Positions 51,558-60,028 of a stretch of 64,000 nucleotides of DNA are shown piece after piece. Each line of letters begins with the position of its first letter. Within the stretch, counting starts at the first letter, position 1. The translations under genes and the position numbers were made by a program. The notes beneath the pieces are model-generated. The model saw only the letters and a list, made by a program, of their open reading frames with translations, was not told where the DNA came from and did not search any database. Source of the DNA: Thermoproteaceae archaeon (GTDB taxonomy: Archaea; Thermoproteota; Thermoprotei; Thermoproteales; Thermoproteaceae); NCBI GenBank assembly GCA_015521775.1, contig WANN01000002.1, positions 62,001 through 126,000 on the forward strand, in the 5' to 3' direction.

Positions 51558-52073
51558 ATGTACTGGGCCACAAAACTTCTCGACGTGGCGGCGCCCCTGT
51601 ACGGGGCCCTCTCGTCCGTCCTGCTTAACGGCCTGTACAGGCGTATCGGCGAGGCCCTGGGCGAGGGGGACAGGGTGCTGGACGTGGGGGCGGGTACTGG
51701 GAACCTGTACAGGTACGTGAGGGGATGGTACATATGCGTGGACCTGGGGATTAGGCTCCTTGATAGGGCCAAGCGCCGCTGCGACGCGGTCCAGGCAGAC
51801 GCGTCGAGGCTCCCCGTCAGGGATGGTGCGGTGGACCACGTGGTGACTGTACTCCTTATGCACCATCTGGAGCCCGACAGTCGGGACGTCGCCCTGGGCG
51901 AGGCCAGGCGAGCGGCTAGGAAGGGCTACATATCGGCTGAGTTTACCAGGAGGAACATTTACAACTGGTGGTTCACCGGCCTAGGCGTGGGGGCCAACTA
52001 CGAGGCGTACTTCAGCAGGAGGGCTACATGGAGGTACCGCTTCGACATAGAGCTATCCATATACGCCAAATGA
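51558..52073 (+). CDS. SAM-dependent methyltransferase, class I
   Basis: 171 aa with SAM motif DRVLDVGAGTGNLYRYVRG, motif II CVDLGIRLLDRAKRRC, VQADASRLPVRDGAVDHVVT and VLLMHHLEPD. Resembles UbiE/phospholipid-type methyltransferases. ATG 51558 fits the TATA at the leaderless distance. Its stop overlaps the next ATG (ATGA), so the two form an operon. Acceptor unknown; the N-terminal hydrophobic LLDVAAPLYGALSSVLL suggests a lipophilic substrate. Confidence 0.8.
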   Translation: MYWATKLLDVAAPLYGALSSVLLNGLYRRIGEALGEGDRVLDVGAGTGNLYRYVRGWYICVDLGIRLLDRAKRRCDAVQADASRLPVRDGAVDHVVTVLLMHHLEPDSRDVALGEARRAARKGYISAEFTRRNIYNWWFTGLGVGANYEAYFSRRATWRYRFDIELSIYAK

Positions 52074-52348
52074 GCGGGCGGAGCGGCGAGACTTGGCTTG
52101 AGTTGCTCCTCGTGCTAGCCATAGAACATGTCCAGCTGGTGAGACTCATGTCCCGGGGCATGTGGGACGCCTTCCAGAAGTACTGGGAGGTGCATAGGGC
52201 CAGGGAAAGGGACGTGGGACTGGACCTGCCCGAGGACCTGGACAGCCATATAAGGGCCTTCAACGAGGTCCTCTGCGACGCCCTGAAGGGGAACACCGCC
52301 GGCCAACACACGTGGGGCAAAGACAAAACAAACAACCTCCAAACATAG
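52070..52348 (+). CDS. Small helical protein of unknown function
   Basis: 92 aa: TWLELLLVLAIEHVQLVRLM then MWDAFQKYWEVHRARERD, probably two amphipathic helices. Overlaps the methyltransferase stop (ATGA) and so is co-translated. No family recognised; the tail (GQHTWGKDKTNNLQT) looks disordered. Confidence 0.5.
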   Translation: MSGRSGETWLELLLVLAIEHVQLVRLMSRGMWDAFQKYWEVHRARERDVGLDLPEDLDSHIRAFNEVLCDALKGNTAGQHTWGKDKTNNLQT

Positions 52349-52402
52349 GGGAGCGGCGTGCACACTGTTCCCATGTCCGGCAGGACATAAGGGGGAGAGG
52401 AC

Positions 52403-52479
52403 TGGTGCGGCGGCCGGGATTTGAACCTTCCCCAGCGCCTCACCGGCGCTGGCCGGGATCGCGGGTTTGGCAGACCCGC
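52403..52479 (-). tRNA. 3' half of a split tRNA-Gly(GCC), with a T-arm intron
   Basis: Only nucleotides 26-73 plus CCA are encoded: anticodon stem CGGGT/ACCCG with loop CTGCCAA (anticodon GCC), T loop TTCAAAT, acceptor 3' strand CCGCCGC, discriminator A. There is no D arm or GCGGCGG 5' strand upstream. The TATA at 52521-52527 puts transcription start near 52500, leaving a 21-nt GC-rich leader. The end of that leader, CCTG then AA, forms the 3' side of a bulge-helix-bulge with the exon start G26. A 26-nt intron lies at 52427-52452. A tRNA fragment left by an integrated element is the alternative reading. Confidence 0.75.
52427..52452 (-). other. Intron in the tRNA-Gly half
   Basis: 26 nt between positions 52 and 53: an 8-bp hairpin CCAGCGCC/GGCGCTGG, then GGGA pairing with exon TCCC, bulges GGC and AGG. 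Same site and central helix as the tRNA-Thr intron at 3567-3590, so the two share an origin or a splice logic. Confidence 0.85.
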
Positions 52480-52527
52480 TTCAGGGACAGGTGCGGGGCT
52501 ATTGTTGTGGATGCTGCCCATTAAAAA
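52480..52527 (-). promoter_or_regulatory. Promoter and leader of the tRNA-Gly half
   Basis: Minus-strand TATA TTTTTAA at 52521-52527, then a leader (52500-52480) reading AGCCCCGCACCTGTCCCTGA followed by A. The leader should base-pair with the trailer of a separate 5' half; the predicted partner carries CAGG next to a 3-base bulge and then GACAGGTGCGGGGC. Confidence 0.65.
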
Positions 52528-52803
52528 GTTTTGCCTGGCAGTTTGGAGTCTGTGTGCTCTCTGGCCGGTGGACCCACGGATGTTTCTGGACCACGCCCAG
52601 GACACCGCAGCGATGTGGATTCGCCGGCAAGGTTTTAAGCACTTGGATTTCCACCTCCGTGGCGCCTCTATTAGGGCCCGCGGCCTTTGCACTGTATGGA
52701 GGGGGTCCGCGGGCGCGGCCTACGTCGAGGGAACAACGCGTTCGGCCCAACAGCGGAGGGGACCACAACACTGGGGGAATGCTCTGGCCAGGGCACGACT
52801 AAC

Positions 52804-53688
52804 GTGAAGGTAGCGGTTGTTGGGGGTGCTGGTTTCATCGGCAGCCACGTGTCCATTTTCCTTAAGGAGAGGGGATTCGACGTGGTGGTGGTGGACAGCC
52901 TGGAGAGGGCCAACTCGGCCGACGTTCTTGGGGAGGCCGGCGTGCCCCTCATAGTGGCCGACGTGAGGCGGGACGAACCGCCTAGAGCCGACATATACAT
53001 CCACGCGGCCGCCTACATAGACGTAGAGGAGTCGTGGGAGAGGCCGTACGAGTACGCGGTGAACAATGCCGCCGCGACGCTGAGGCTGGCCAAAAGGGCG
53101 CTGGAGATCGGCGCCTTCCTCGTCTACGTCAGCTCGGCCGCTGTGTACGGCCAGCCCAGGTACCTTCCCGTCGACGAGGGCCACCCCACCGAGCCCACGT
53201 CCCCGTACGGCCTCACCAAGCTCTGGGGAGAGCAGGCGGTTTCCCTTTACAGCAAGGTTGGGCTTAGGCATGCAGTTGTCAGGCCCTTCAACGTGTACGG
53301 CCCCAGGCAGAGGGGGCCCTACGCCGGGGTGATAGCCAGGTTCGTGGAGAGGGCCAGGAGGGGGCTGCCGCCCATAATCTACGGGGATGGGAAGCAGACA
53401 AGGGACTTCATACACGTGTCAGACGTGGCCAGCCTCATAGCGGCCGTAGTGGAGAGGGGGGCTGAGGGGACGTACAACGCGGGCACAGGCAGGGCCGTAT
53501 CCGTGGCCCAGCTGGCGAGGCTCATCGCGAGGCTGGCCGGGCTGGACGCCGACCCCGTGTACGCGCCTTCGAGGCCCGGCGACATAAGGCACAGCGTGGC
53601 CGACATAAGGAGGGCCAGGACGCTCGGCTGGGAGCCGAGGATAAGGCTCGAGGATGGGGTCAGGCAGCTGCTGAATAGCGACGCCTAG
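52804..53688 (+). CDS. NAD-dependent nucleotide-sugar epimerase/dehydratase
   Basis: 294 aa extended SDR. NAD motif VAVVGGAGFIGSHVSIFLKE, catalytic VYVSSAAVYGQ with Ser, and SPYGLTKLWGEQAV with Y-x3-K. Glycosyl-nucleotide 4-epimerase (GalE) type or related, supplying activated sugars for glycans. Start GTG 52804 is set by the Rossmann strand; a TTG at 52687 would add 39 residues without homology. No clear TATA upstream. Confidence 0.85.
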   Translation: MKVAVVGGAGFIGSHVSIFLKERGFDVVVVDSLERANSADVLGEAGVPLIVADVRRDEPPRADIYIHAAAYIDVEESWERPYEYAVNNAAATLRLAKRALEIGAFLVYVSSAAVYGQPRYLPVDEGHPTEPTSPYGLTKLWGEQAVSLYSKVGLRHAVVRPFNVYGPRQRGPYAGVIARFVERARRGLPPIIYGDGKQTRDFIHVSDVASLIAAVVERGAEGTYNAGTGRAVSVAQLARLIARLAGLDADPVYAPSRPGDIRHSVADIRRARTLGWEPRIRLEDGVRQLLNSDA

Positions 53689-54178
53689 CCCACGGACGCG
53701 GCACGGGGATCCCGGGCGGCGACATCTCGGCGGGCCACAGGCTGGGCACGTCTAGGATCGCCGAAGGGGGTACTCGTCGAGAGGCCGGGACGCCACACGA
53801 CGTTCAAGGTGGGCGGAGCAGGCGAGCGGCGGTGCTGAGGGGTCGTAACGGCGCTGTCCATGCGGCCTTGCGTTAAGATGGGCGTCCCGTCAGACGAGAC
53901 GCAGCTCCACTGAGGTTCCCTTGCAAGTTCCCTCACGTATTCACGTAATGTCCCTGTGCGTGGCGCGTCTAGCTCCTTCTTGGTCAACGCCGCTAGGACC
54001 ACCATGGTGGGTTTTACCATTGGCACCGAGTGAGCCAGTTCGACAACGCCGAAATGGGTCCGTGTGGGTCGGTTAGCCTACACCCAGCCTTAAGAACGGG
54101 TCCCCATGCCTGTGGCCGTCTATGGCCGCTAGGTGGCTGGCCGCCGGCGCCTTTATAAATGGGGTAGGGCTGCTCCGT
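53689..54178. other. Intergenic with a possible degraded gene
   Basis: A minus-strand frame ending near 53760 begins at about 54020 with MVKPTMVVLAALTKKELDAP then RTGTLREYVRELAREPQW, which looks protein-like, but the C-terminal part is low-complexity Arg/Ala/Pro. It may be a broken gene. A TATA (ctttataaat, 54151-54160) for the thioesterase sits at the right end. Confidence 0.4.
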
Positions 54179-54616
54179 GTGGGTCTGGGCGAGTTGGCGA
54201 GGGCCCTCAGGGAGGGGGCCACGGTGGACGACGTGAACAGGGCCATCGAGGAGACGGAACCCCTCCTCAGGTTCCTGGGGTATAGGGTGGTGGAGCTGGG
54301 CGATGGCTACGCTAGGGCGGTCTTCCCGCATGGCCCCAACGTGGTGAGGAGGGGGGGCATGGTCCACGGCGGGTCCTTCGCCGCTGTCATGGACCAGACA
54401 ATCGGCCTAGCCGTCCTGACGGTCAACGATGGACATGACCAGGTCACTGTGGAGCTTAAGGTCAACTTTCTCGAGCCTGGAAGGGGAGGCACATACACTG
54501 CTGTGGGGAGGGTCCTTAGGCGTGGGAGGACCATAGTGGTGGGGGAGGGCGAGGTGCTCGATGTGACTGGGAAGCCCCTCGTAAAGGCCATCGGCACCTG
54601 GTACATATTGAGGTAG
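54179..54616 (+). CDS. PaaI-type hotdog thioesterase
   Basis: 145 aa. Hotdog motif FPHGPNVVRRGGMVHGGSFA with the G-x-x-H-G-G-x-x-A of PaaI thioesterases and AVLTVNDGHDQVTVELKVNF. It hydrolyses acyl- or aryl-CoA esters, classically in phenylacetate degradation. GTG 54179 is 28 bases after the start of the TATA, so an upstream ATG (54122) is unlikely. Might serve the aromatic pathway or general CoA release. Confidence 0.82.
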   Translation: MGLGELARALREGATVDDVNRAIEETEPLLRFLGYRVVELGDGYARAVFPHGPNVVRRGGMVHGGSFAAVMDQTIGLAVLTVNDGHDQVTVELKVNFLEPGRGGTYTAVGRVLRRGRTIVVGEGEVLDVTGKPLVKAIGTWYILR

Positions 54617-54733
54617 GGGGTGAATCCACTTTCAATAAACAGTGTTTACGTTTTCCTGGGATGTAGGCGCGATTTTTCCGCGGGTAAATGTTAACTATGT
54701 TAATGGTTAAATATCCGCGACCACCCACATTAC

Positions 54734-55529
54734 ATGGCCCACCTGTACCTACAGGCCTTGCTTCCCATCACCTATGGCCTTCTGGCCGGCGTAACGGTGC
54801 CGATAGGCGCACTGGCCATGTACTGGCTGGGGGAAAGGATCAGTAGAAGGGCCATAGGCCTGCTCCAGGGGATGGCCGGTGGAATACTGGCGCGCATAGC
54901 GCTAGAGGCGGGTGGGGAGACGGCTACGTGGAGGGACTGGCCAAGCCTAGCACGGCCGGAGGCTTCCTCCTAGCAACAACGCTCACCACGCTCGCCCTAA
55001 CACTGACATATATGGCCCTGTCCAGCGTTGAGAGGTGGGCGCGTCGCATTGGGGGGAGCTCCGCGCCTCTAACGGCCCTCATAATGGCGCTTGCCTTAGG
55101 CATACACAACGTTGGTTAGGGGCTTGCCATTGCGGCGGGCTTACTGGCCGGTGCAATGGCCTCCGTGGCACTCTACACGGTGGGGTTCGCGGTCCACAAC
55201 GCCACGGAGGGATTCGCGATAGTTGGGCCCATAATCGGCGAGTTGGCGGGCGCCGAAGGGGCCATGCGCATCGTAGGCCTGTCCCTAGTGGCCGGGCTCC
55301 CTACGGCACTCGGCGCCTCAATATACTATGCTGGGGTGTACAGCGAGATGCTCATAGCCGCGCTCAACGCGGCGGTCGCCGCCTCCATAGTGTACGCTAT
55401 GCCGCACGTGAACCTGCACGCCCTTTAGAGGCTGGGGGAGTGGCCGGCCCGTCGTTCTGGCCGTCCATCACTCTGGGCGTTGTCATCGCCTTCGCCACGG
55501 AGTCCATCGCCCTCTTCGCCGTGGCCTAG
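54734..55529 (+). pseudogene. ZIP-family metal transporter, broken
   Basis: Continuous homology to ZIP/ZupT transporters across three frames. The N-terminus LLAGVTVPIGALAMYWLGER is followed by a frameshift near 54920. The next part ends GIHNVG, then a TAG, then GLAIAAGLL: the invariant metal-site motif H-N-x-G-E-G has its Glu codon changed to TAG (55117-55119). After HNATEGFAIVGPI (the second metal helix) a further frameshift near 55415 leads to SITLGVVIAFATESIALFAV. With three lesions it is probably non-functional. Confidence 0.82.
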
Positions 55530-56284
55530 TCAGCACACGCCGCGGCCAGCTCCGCCGCCTGGTCCCTGCCACAGGCGTCGCCCACGGCCATGGGAAGTCG
55601 GCGCGGCTTGGCCACTATGGTGACGTAGCATCTGGCCTCGCAGCGGCCCTGGCCCAGGACGGCCCTGGGCTCCGGCCCCAGTAGAGTGGCCACCCTGTAC
55701 CCAGCCTCGTAAAGGTACTGGACTGGGCTCTTTGCCTCGACCCCCCCAACTGTGTGGCCGCTGTACGCTACGTAGGGGACAACCCCCATGTGCTCGTAGT
55801 CCACCACGGTGCGGGGCCCCCCATTGTTGGCGACCAGATAAACCTCGGCCTCCTCCACCTTCCTGCCTACGATGAGCCGCGGCGGCGGGACCCCCCTACC
55901 CACGGCCAGCGGGTTCTCATGGAATATGACCACGCCGTGGTCTGCCAGGCCCCTGCCCGTGGCCAGCTTCACGTAGCGGGGCAAAGCAAGGACGTCGGCG
56001 AGGGTCAAAGGCTCGACGGCCATGGCCTTCACGATCTTGGCCGCGTACTGGCCCCCGTCGACGATTCCCCTCAGGTACTGCTCGGTGTATGCCACCACCT
56101 GCTCGACTAGGCGGGGGGTCCCCGCCCCCGCCCACACCTCCGCGTACCTCCACGCCAGGCCTAGGGGCCTATCGTTGAGCAGTATCAATGAGAGCGCCGC
56201 AGCAACGTCGCCTATGAGTGTGGCCAGCTCCCCCTCGGTCCTAGCCACTTGTCCCCTCCCGGGCAGGTCCACGTACGCCAGCAC
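55526..56284 (-). CDS. Conserved-looking protein of unknown function
   Basis: 252 aa. It has alternating strands and helices (TLIGDVAAALSLILLND, LADHGVVIFHENPLAVGRGV, VVPYVAYSGHTVGGVEAKSP). The C-terminus carries CEARC and CGRDQAAELAAAC, four Cys that might bind metal. No family recognised. Divergent from the dephospho-CoA kinase gene across a TATA-bearing gap; the end just overlaps the ZIP pseudogene. Confidence 0.6.
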   Translation of the reverse strand: MLAYVDLPGRGQVARTEGELATLIGDVAAALSLILLNDRPLGLAWRYAEVWAGAGTPRLVEQVVAYTEQYLRGIVDGGQYAAKIVKAMAVEPLTLADVLALPRYVKLATGRGLADHGVVIFHENPLAVGRGVPPPRLIVGRKVEEAEVYLVANNGGPRTVVDYEHMGVVPYVAYSGHTVGGVEAKSPVQYLYEAGYRVATLLGPEPRAVLGQGRCEARCYVTIVAKPRRLPMAVGDACGRDQAAELAAACAD

Positions 56285-56313
56285 GGTTTTATACGGCGAT
56301 CAGCGCTATAAAT

Positions 56314-56838
56314 ATGGATCTATGCGTGGGGGAGGAGGACAAGGCTGTCCTAAGAGTGCCCATGGCTATAGCCATCTGGAGGCCAGCCCCAACCTCCATT
56401 GTCTGGGTCAGGGCGCTCATGGAGGACCTCGGGACGTCCACCCTCATCACTGTGGGCGATGTGGTCACCGTAAACACGCTTGGGGCTGGCCTGGACCCTT
56501 CCGTGTCGGTCGTGGACGGGAGGACGCTCAGACACGTCGGCATGGGCGTTCCTCGGGACGCCTTTGACGTGGAGATCCGCGTGCGTAACCCGCCCGGGAG
56601 GATAACGGAGGACGCCATGAAGGCCGTGAGGACGGCCCTAGGCGAGGCCGAGGCGGGCCGCAGCGCGCTCCTCGTCGTCGACGGAGAGGAGGATCTGTTG
56701 GCGCTGCCGCTCATAGCGTGGGGCCCCGAGAACGGCCTGGTCCTGTACGGTCACTTCATGGGCGCGCTCGTCGCAGTGCCCATACGCCCCTACAGGCGAT
56801 ACCTGGCCGTTGCCATGGGGCGGCTCGCCAAATGTTAA
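56314..56838 (+). CDS. GTP-dependent dephospho-CoA kinase
   Basis: 174 aa, archaeal DUF359 family that completes CoA synthesis using GTP. Diagnostic stretches are TLITVGDVVTVNTLGAGLDP, VSVVDGRTLRH, and VVDGEEDLLALPLIAWGPEN with LVLYGHFMGALVAVP. The ATG at 56314 is about 24 bases after ggttttatacgg. It is followed closely by tldD. Important because many acyl-CoA enzymes lie in the window. Confidence 0.88.
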   Translation: MDLCVGEEDKAVLRVPMAIAIWRPAPTSIVWVRALMEDLGTSTLITVGDVVTVNTLGAGLDPSVSVVDGRTLRHVGMGVPRDAFDVEIRVRNPPGRITEDAMKAVRTALGEAEAGRSALLVVDGEEDLLALPLIAWGPENGLVLYGHFMGALVAVPIRPYRRYLAVAMGRLAKC

Positions 56839-56860
56839 ATATGGTTGTACACGCCAATAC

Positions 56861-58162
56861 ATGGACGTGGTGAGGTTCGTTGAGTCGCTTGGGCTGGGCG
56901 GCATGTACGTGGAGAGGCGGAAACACATATACATGCTCCGTCTCGCCAACAACGAGGTCACTGTGGCCAAGCACTGGCACGCGGTGGAATACGGGATAAG
57001 GCTCGTTAAGGGGAAGAGGCACATGTTCGTGACGTCCACGGACGAGGAGGGGCTCAAGTCGCAGGTAGAGGCCGCGGCCAGGGGCATGGAAACGGTTCCC
57101 GAGACCGTCGAAATAGATCCCCCGCCGGCGCCGAGGATCCAGCCGCCCGCCTGGGCCTATGATCCCCGCGTCCTCGACGTCGAGAGGGCCGTGGAAAGGA
57201 TAAGCTCCGCCGTCTCTGGGGCCCTAAATAGGGGGGCTGACAGGTGCGCCGGCGCAGCCACGTTCGGCGAGGTGTCTGTGAGGTACGTGGACACGTGGGG
57301 GAGGGAGGCCGAGTACAGGGTGACGACAGCCACGTTCACAATCAGGGCGTTTAGGGGGGAGGCCTCGGCTACCAGGGTATCCGTTTCGAGGAGCATGGAC
57401 ATGTGGGGGCCTGAGGACGCGGCCGTATCTGCTGCGGACCTAGCCGTCGAGGCCGCCGGCCTCCCCGAGGAGAAGCTGGAGCCGGGCACTTACGATGTGG
57501 CGCTGGACCCCATGGTGGTAACGGACCTATTAGGCTATGCTGCCCACTACTGGTTTAATGGACATGCGGTCATTAGCGGTACCTCAAGGTTCGGCATGGG
57601 GGACATCGGGAAGGCCGTAGCTAGTCCGGCCCTGACGATAAGGGACTCCGCAAGCATGGAGGGGTCGCTGGGGTACGTGCCCTTCGACTTTGAGGCGGTC
57701 GAGGCCAGGGACCTTGACGTGGTTGCCAAGGGAACGTTGTCCGGGTTCGCCCACAACCTAGCCACGGCCAGGATGCTTGGGGCTGAGCCCACGGGCAACG
57801 CCATTGGGTTCGAGGGCTGGGTGGTGCCCATGTTCAGGCAGGTGTACGTGGAGCCTGGGGACGTGTCGGGCCCCGAGGAGGTGGGCAACGGAATATACAT
57901 CACCAATAACTGGTACACTAGGTTCCAGAACGTGAGGGAGGGCCTATTCAGCACGGTGGCCAGGGACGCGGTCCTCGTGGTGAGGGGAGGCAGACCTGTG
58001 GCCAGGACTAGGGGCGTGAGGATCAGCGACAGCCTTGCATCGCTCCTGGCCAACGTGTGGGGCACCGGGAAACGGCTGGTCCAGGTCTACTGGTGGGAGA
58101 CCCCGACGCCAGGGTGGGCACCCCTCGTACTGGTGCGTGGGATCAACGTCACGCGTGCCTAG
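56861..58162 (+). CDS. TldD/PmbA-family metalloprotease-like protein
   Basis: 433 aa. DVVRFVESLGLGGMYVERRK opens the N-terminal domain; EPGTYDVALDPMVVTDLLGY, GDIGKAVASPALTIRDS and GNGIYITNNWYTRFQNVREG are TldD/PmbA landmarks. The family processes peptides or modulates gyrase in bacteria; the archaeal role is unclear. ATG 56861 follows tgttaaatatgg by about 25 bases. Convergent with the geranylgeranyl reductase, overlapping by four bases. Confidence 0.87.
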   Translation: MDVVRFVESLGLGGMYVERRKHIYMLRLANNEVTVAKHWHAVEYGIRLVKGKRHMFVTSTDEEGLKSQVEAAARGMETVPETVEIDPPPAPRIQPPAWAYDPRVLDVERAVERISSAVSGALNRGADRCAGAATFGEVSVRYVDTWGREAEYRVTTATFTIRAFRGEASATRVSVSRSMDMWGPEDAAVSAADLAVEAAGLPEEKLEPGTYDVALDPMVVTDLLGYAAHYWFNGHAVISGTSRFGMGDIGKAVASPALTIRDSASMEGSLGYVPFDFEAVEARDLDVVAKGTLSGFAHNLATARMLGAEPTGNAIGFEGWVVPMFRQVYVEPGDVSGPEEVGNGIYITNNWYTRFQNVREGLFSTVARDAVLVVRGGRPVARTRGVRISDSLASLLANVWGTGKRLVQVYWWETPTPGWAPLVLVRGINVTRA

Positions 58163-59136
58163 CGGCGGAGCAGGCCCCTTAGAAGGCTGAACAGTAGGCG
58201 AGGCCTCCTTGCCAGGACCGCCAGGAGCAGCCTAGCGCTAAGGTCCTCCTCGACGTACCTGTAGAGCAGGTCCCCACCGCTTGCAGCTTCAATGGCCTTG
58301 CCCGCGTCGGCGGCCCTTGCTGCAGCCCGTAGGAGCGCTCCCTGCAACCTGACCTGTCCCACGTACGGGGCCATGAGCCGCCTGTACGTGTCCATGGGCC
58401 TCCTACTGCTCATGGCCCTTACCAGGGCCAGGGCGCTGGTCACCGCGAGCCCAATGCCCTCGCCGGTGAGCGGGTAGACGAGCCCCGCCGCCTCGCCCAC
58501 CTTGACCGTGTCCCCCTCCATGAGCCTCGCCCTCCCCCCGACTGTTATCGGTGCACCGCGTACGTCTGCCATGCGGGCCCCTGGGAACCTCGCCGACACG
58601 AACCTCTCCAGGTGGGGTATAGGGTTCTTGACGCCGAGGAAGCCGGCCCCCACGTTGGCCGTCCCGTCGCCGTAGGGGAACACCCAGTAAAACCCGGCCA
58701 TGCCCTCGGCGAAGTGGAACGAGACGGCGTCGTCGGGCACCTTGGCCCCAGCGACGTAGGCCCTCACAGTGATCACCTTTGCCTGCCCATTGCCGTGGGG
58801 CCCCCTCGCGTCCACCTCCACCTCCACGTCATCGGCCTCGCACCCAGTGCAGGCCCCCTCCCTGAGCCAGTTGACCCATGCCGACTTGTCGATTATGTAC
58901 CAGCGTGGCGCCCTGTACTCGACGGTCCCTATGTGCCTATCGCCGTAGTAGAAATCGAAGCGCCTGACCTTGCTCTTGACGTGTCTCCGCTCCACGAGGG
59001 GCATCTCGACCCTGACTGCCTCCCCGCAGGCCTTGACGTAACGGCCCGCCACGTCCAGCGCCACCGCCCTCTGGCCGAGCAGGTTGGCCAGGGCGGCCCC
59101 GGCCGGGCCTAGGCCCCTTATCCTGACCAGCCCCAT
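58159..59136 (-). CDS. Geranylgeranyl reductase-family flavoprotein
   Basis: 325 aa. FAD motif VRIRGLGPAGAALANLLGQR, substrate region MAGFYWVFPYGDGTANVGAG and GLVYPLTGEGIGLAVTSALA. Matches archaeal digeranylgeranylglycerophospholipid reductases that saturate ether lipid chains. Shorter than many members (about 400-450) because the N-terminal strand is abbreviated. Start ATG 59136 (MGLVRIRGLGPAG) with a minus-strand TATA near 59158. Confidence 0.8.
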   Translation of the reverse strand: MGLVRIRGLGPAGAALANLLGQRAVALDVAGRYVKACGEAVRVEMPLVERRHVKSKVRRFDFYYGDRHIGTVEYRAPRWYIIDKSAWVNWLREGACTGCEADDVEVEVDARGPHGNGQAKVITVRAYVAGAKVPDDAVSFHFAEGMAGFYWVFPYGDGTANVGAGFLGVKNPIPHLERFVSARFPGARMADVRGAPITVGGRARLMEGDTVKVGEAAGLVYPLTGEGIGLAVTSALALVRAMSSRRPMDTYRRLMAPYVGQVRLQGALLRAAARAADAGKAIEAASGGDLLYRYVEEDLSARLLLAVLARRPRLLFSLLRGLLRR

Positions 59137-59170
59137 GGGAAGAGGCTGCGTCGAGTATATTTCCGTTGCG

Positions 59171-59911
59171 TCACCGCGCCAATGCCCTAAGTATGGGGAC
59201 CTCGCCGAGGAGCGCCTCGTCCACGTACTCCCAGAGTATGCCGTGGGGCTTCGGAGGCCTGGCCTCCACCGTGATGAGGCGGGTTGGCGTGGCCGCGTAG
59301 TCCACGGGCAGGTCAAAGGGCTCCACGGGTATCCCGTCAACCAGCTGGATATCATGCACGGTGGTCACCACGGGAGTCCGCTCTACCACCTTGCCCAGCC
59401 CTGCCAGGATGCCCCATTCGAGCTCCGCGTAGCCGTGGCTCTTCCCGAGTCTCGCCCCGGTCCTGGGGCTCACTGCGACCGAGCCCACTATGACCGCGTC
59501 GATGCGCGGCAGTTCCCTGGGATCCACGCTTCTGCCCCACCTCGCGGCTCCGCCGATAGTCGCCGCCTCTGAAGCCCTGCCGCGCGGTATGGCCGAGGGG
59601 TCCAAGAGGAGGAAGCCGCCGCGGAGCCGAGGCGTTGGGACCACCAGGACCTTGCCCATGCCTAGGAGGGCCTCCCTACACGGCCTCTGCGGCGAGTCCG
59701 GGTTAACCTTGACCACAGCGGCGCCCATGATTTCCGGGATCGCCAAGGCCCTGCGGCACGCAGATTCGGCCCCCCTGAAATTGGGTATGCGGCCGTGCGG
59801 CGGCAGGGGAAACGCGGCCACGCCCTCCCTCTCCATGCGGTCCCACACGGCTCTACGTATCTCGGCCTTGGCCCTAATCACGGCCGGGTCGCGGCCCCCA
59901 CGCCCGCCCAT
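59171..59911 (-). CDS. 5-formyltetrahydrofolate cyclo-ligase-family protein
   Basis: 246 aa. KAEIRRAVWDRMEREGVAAF is the MTHFS N-terminal helix, and GKSHGYAELEWGILAGLGKV is the G-x-G-Y/H-G-x-x-E active-site loop. MTHFS-like archaeal proteins may act on folate analogues or tetrahydromethanopterin rather than 5-formyl-THF. It is followed by a 22-base gap before the GGR start codon on the same strand, so they may be co-transcribed. Confidence 0.75.
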   Translation of the reverse strand: MGGRGGRDPAVIRAKAEIRRAVWDRMEREGVAAFPLPPHGRIPNFRGAESACRRALAIPEIMGAAVVKVNPDSPQRPCREALLGMGKVLVVPTPRLRGGFLLLDPSAIPRGRASEAATIGGAARWGRSVDPRELPRIDAVIVGSVAVSPRTGARLGKSHGYAELEWGILAGLGKVVERTPVVTTVHDIQLVDGIPVEPFDLPVDYAATPTRLITVEARPPKPHGILWEYVDEALLGEVPILRALAR

Positions 59912-60028
59912 GTGGCTTCGCGCGTCCCCGTTTATAAGCCCCCCGGCTTCGCGATGATGTGGGACGGGCCTGGCGCCCCAAGCGGCCCCCTGAAACGTGG
60001 AGGGGAAAAACCCTGGTTTTTAGGTCCG
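59912..60028 (+). ncRNA. Candidate C/D-box guide RNA (weak)
   Basis: Plus-strand gatgatgtgg (59953-59962) resembles a C box (RTGATGA with one mismatch), and cctgaa near 59989-59994 resembles a D box, about 40 bases apart. The interior is GC-rich and could hold a guide, but no clear C'/D' pair is seen. A T-rich tract (ggttttt) follows at 60015-60021. Offered as a candidate only. Confidence 0.2.

Noticed and set aside
55117-55119. TAG codon in the ZIP gene as a recoded amino acid (pyrrolysine or readthrough)
   Set aside because: Two additional frameshifts in the same gene make ordinary pseudogene decay far more likely.
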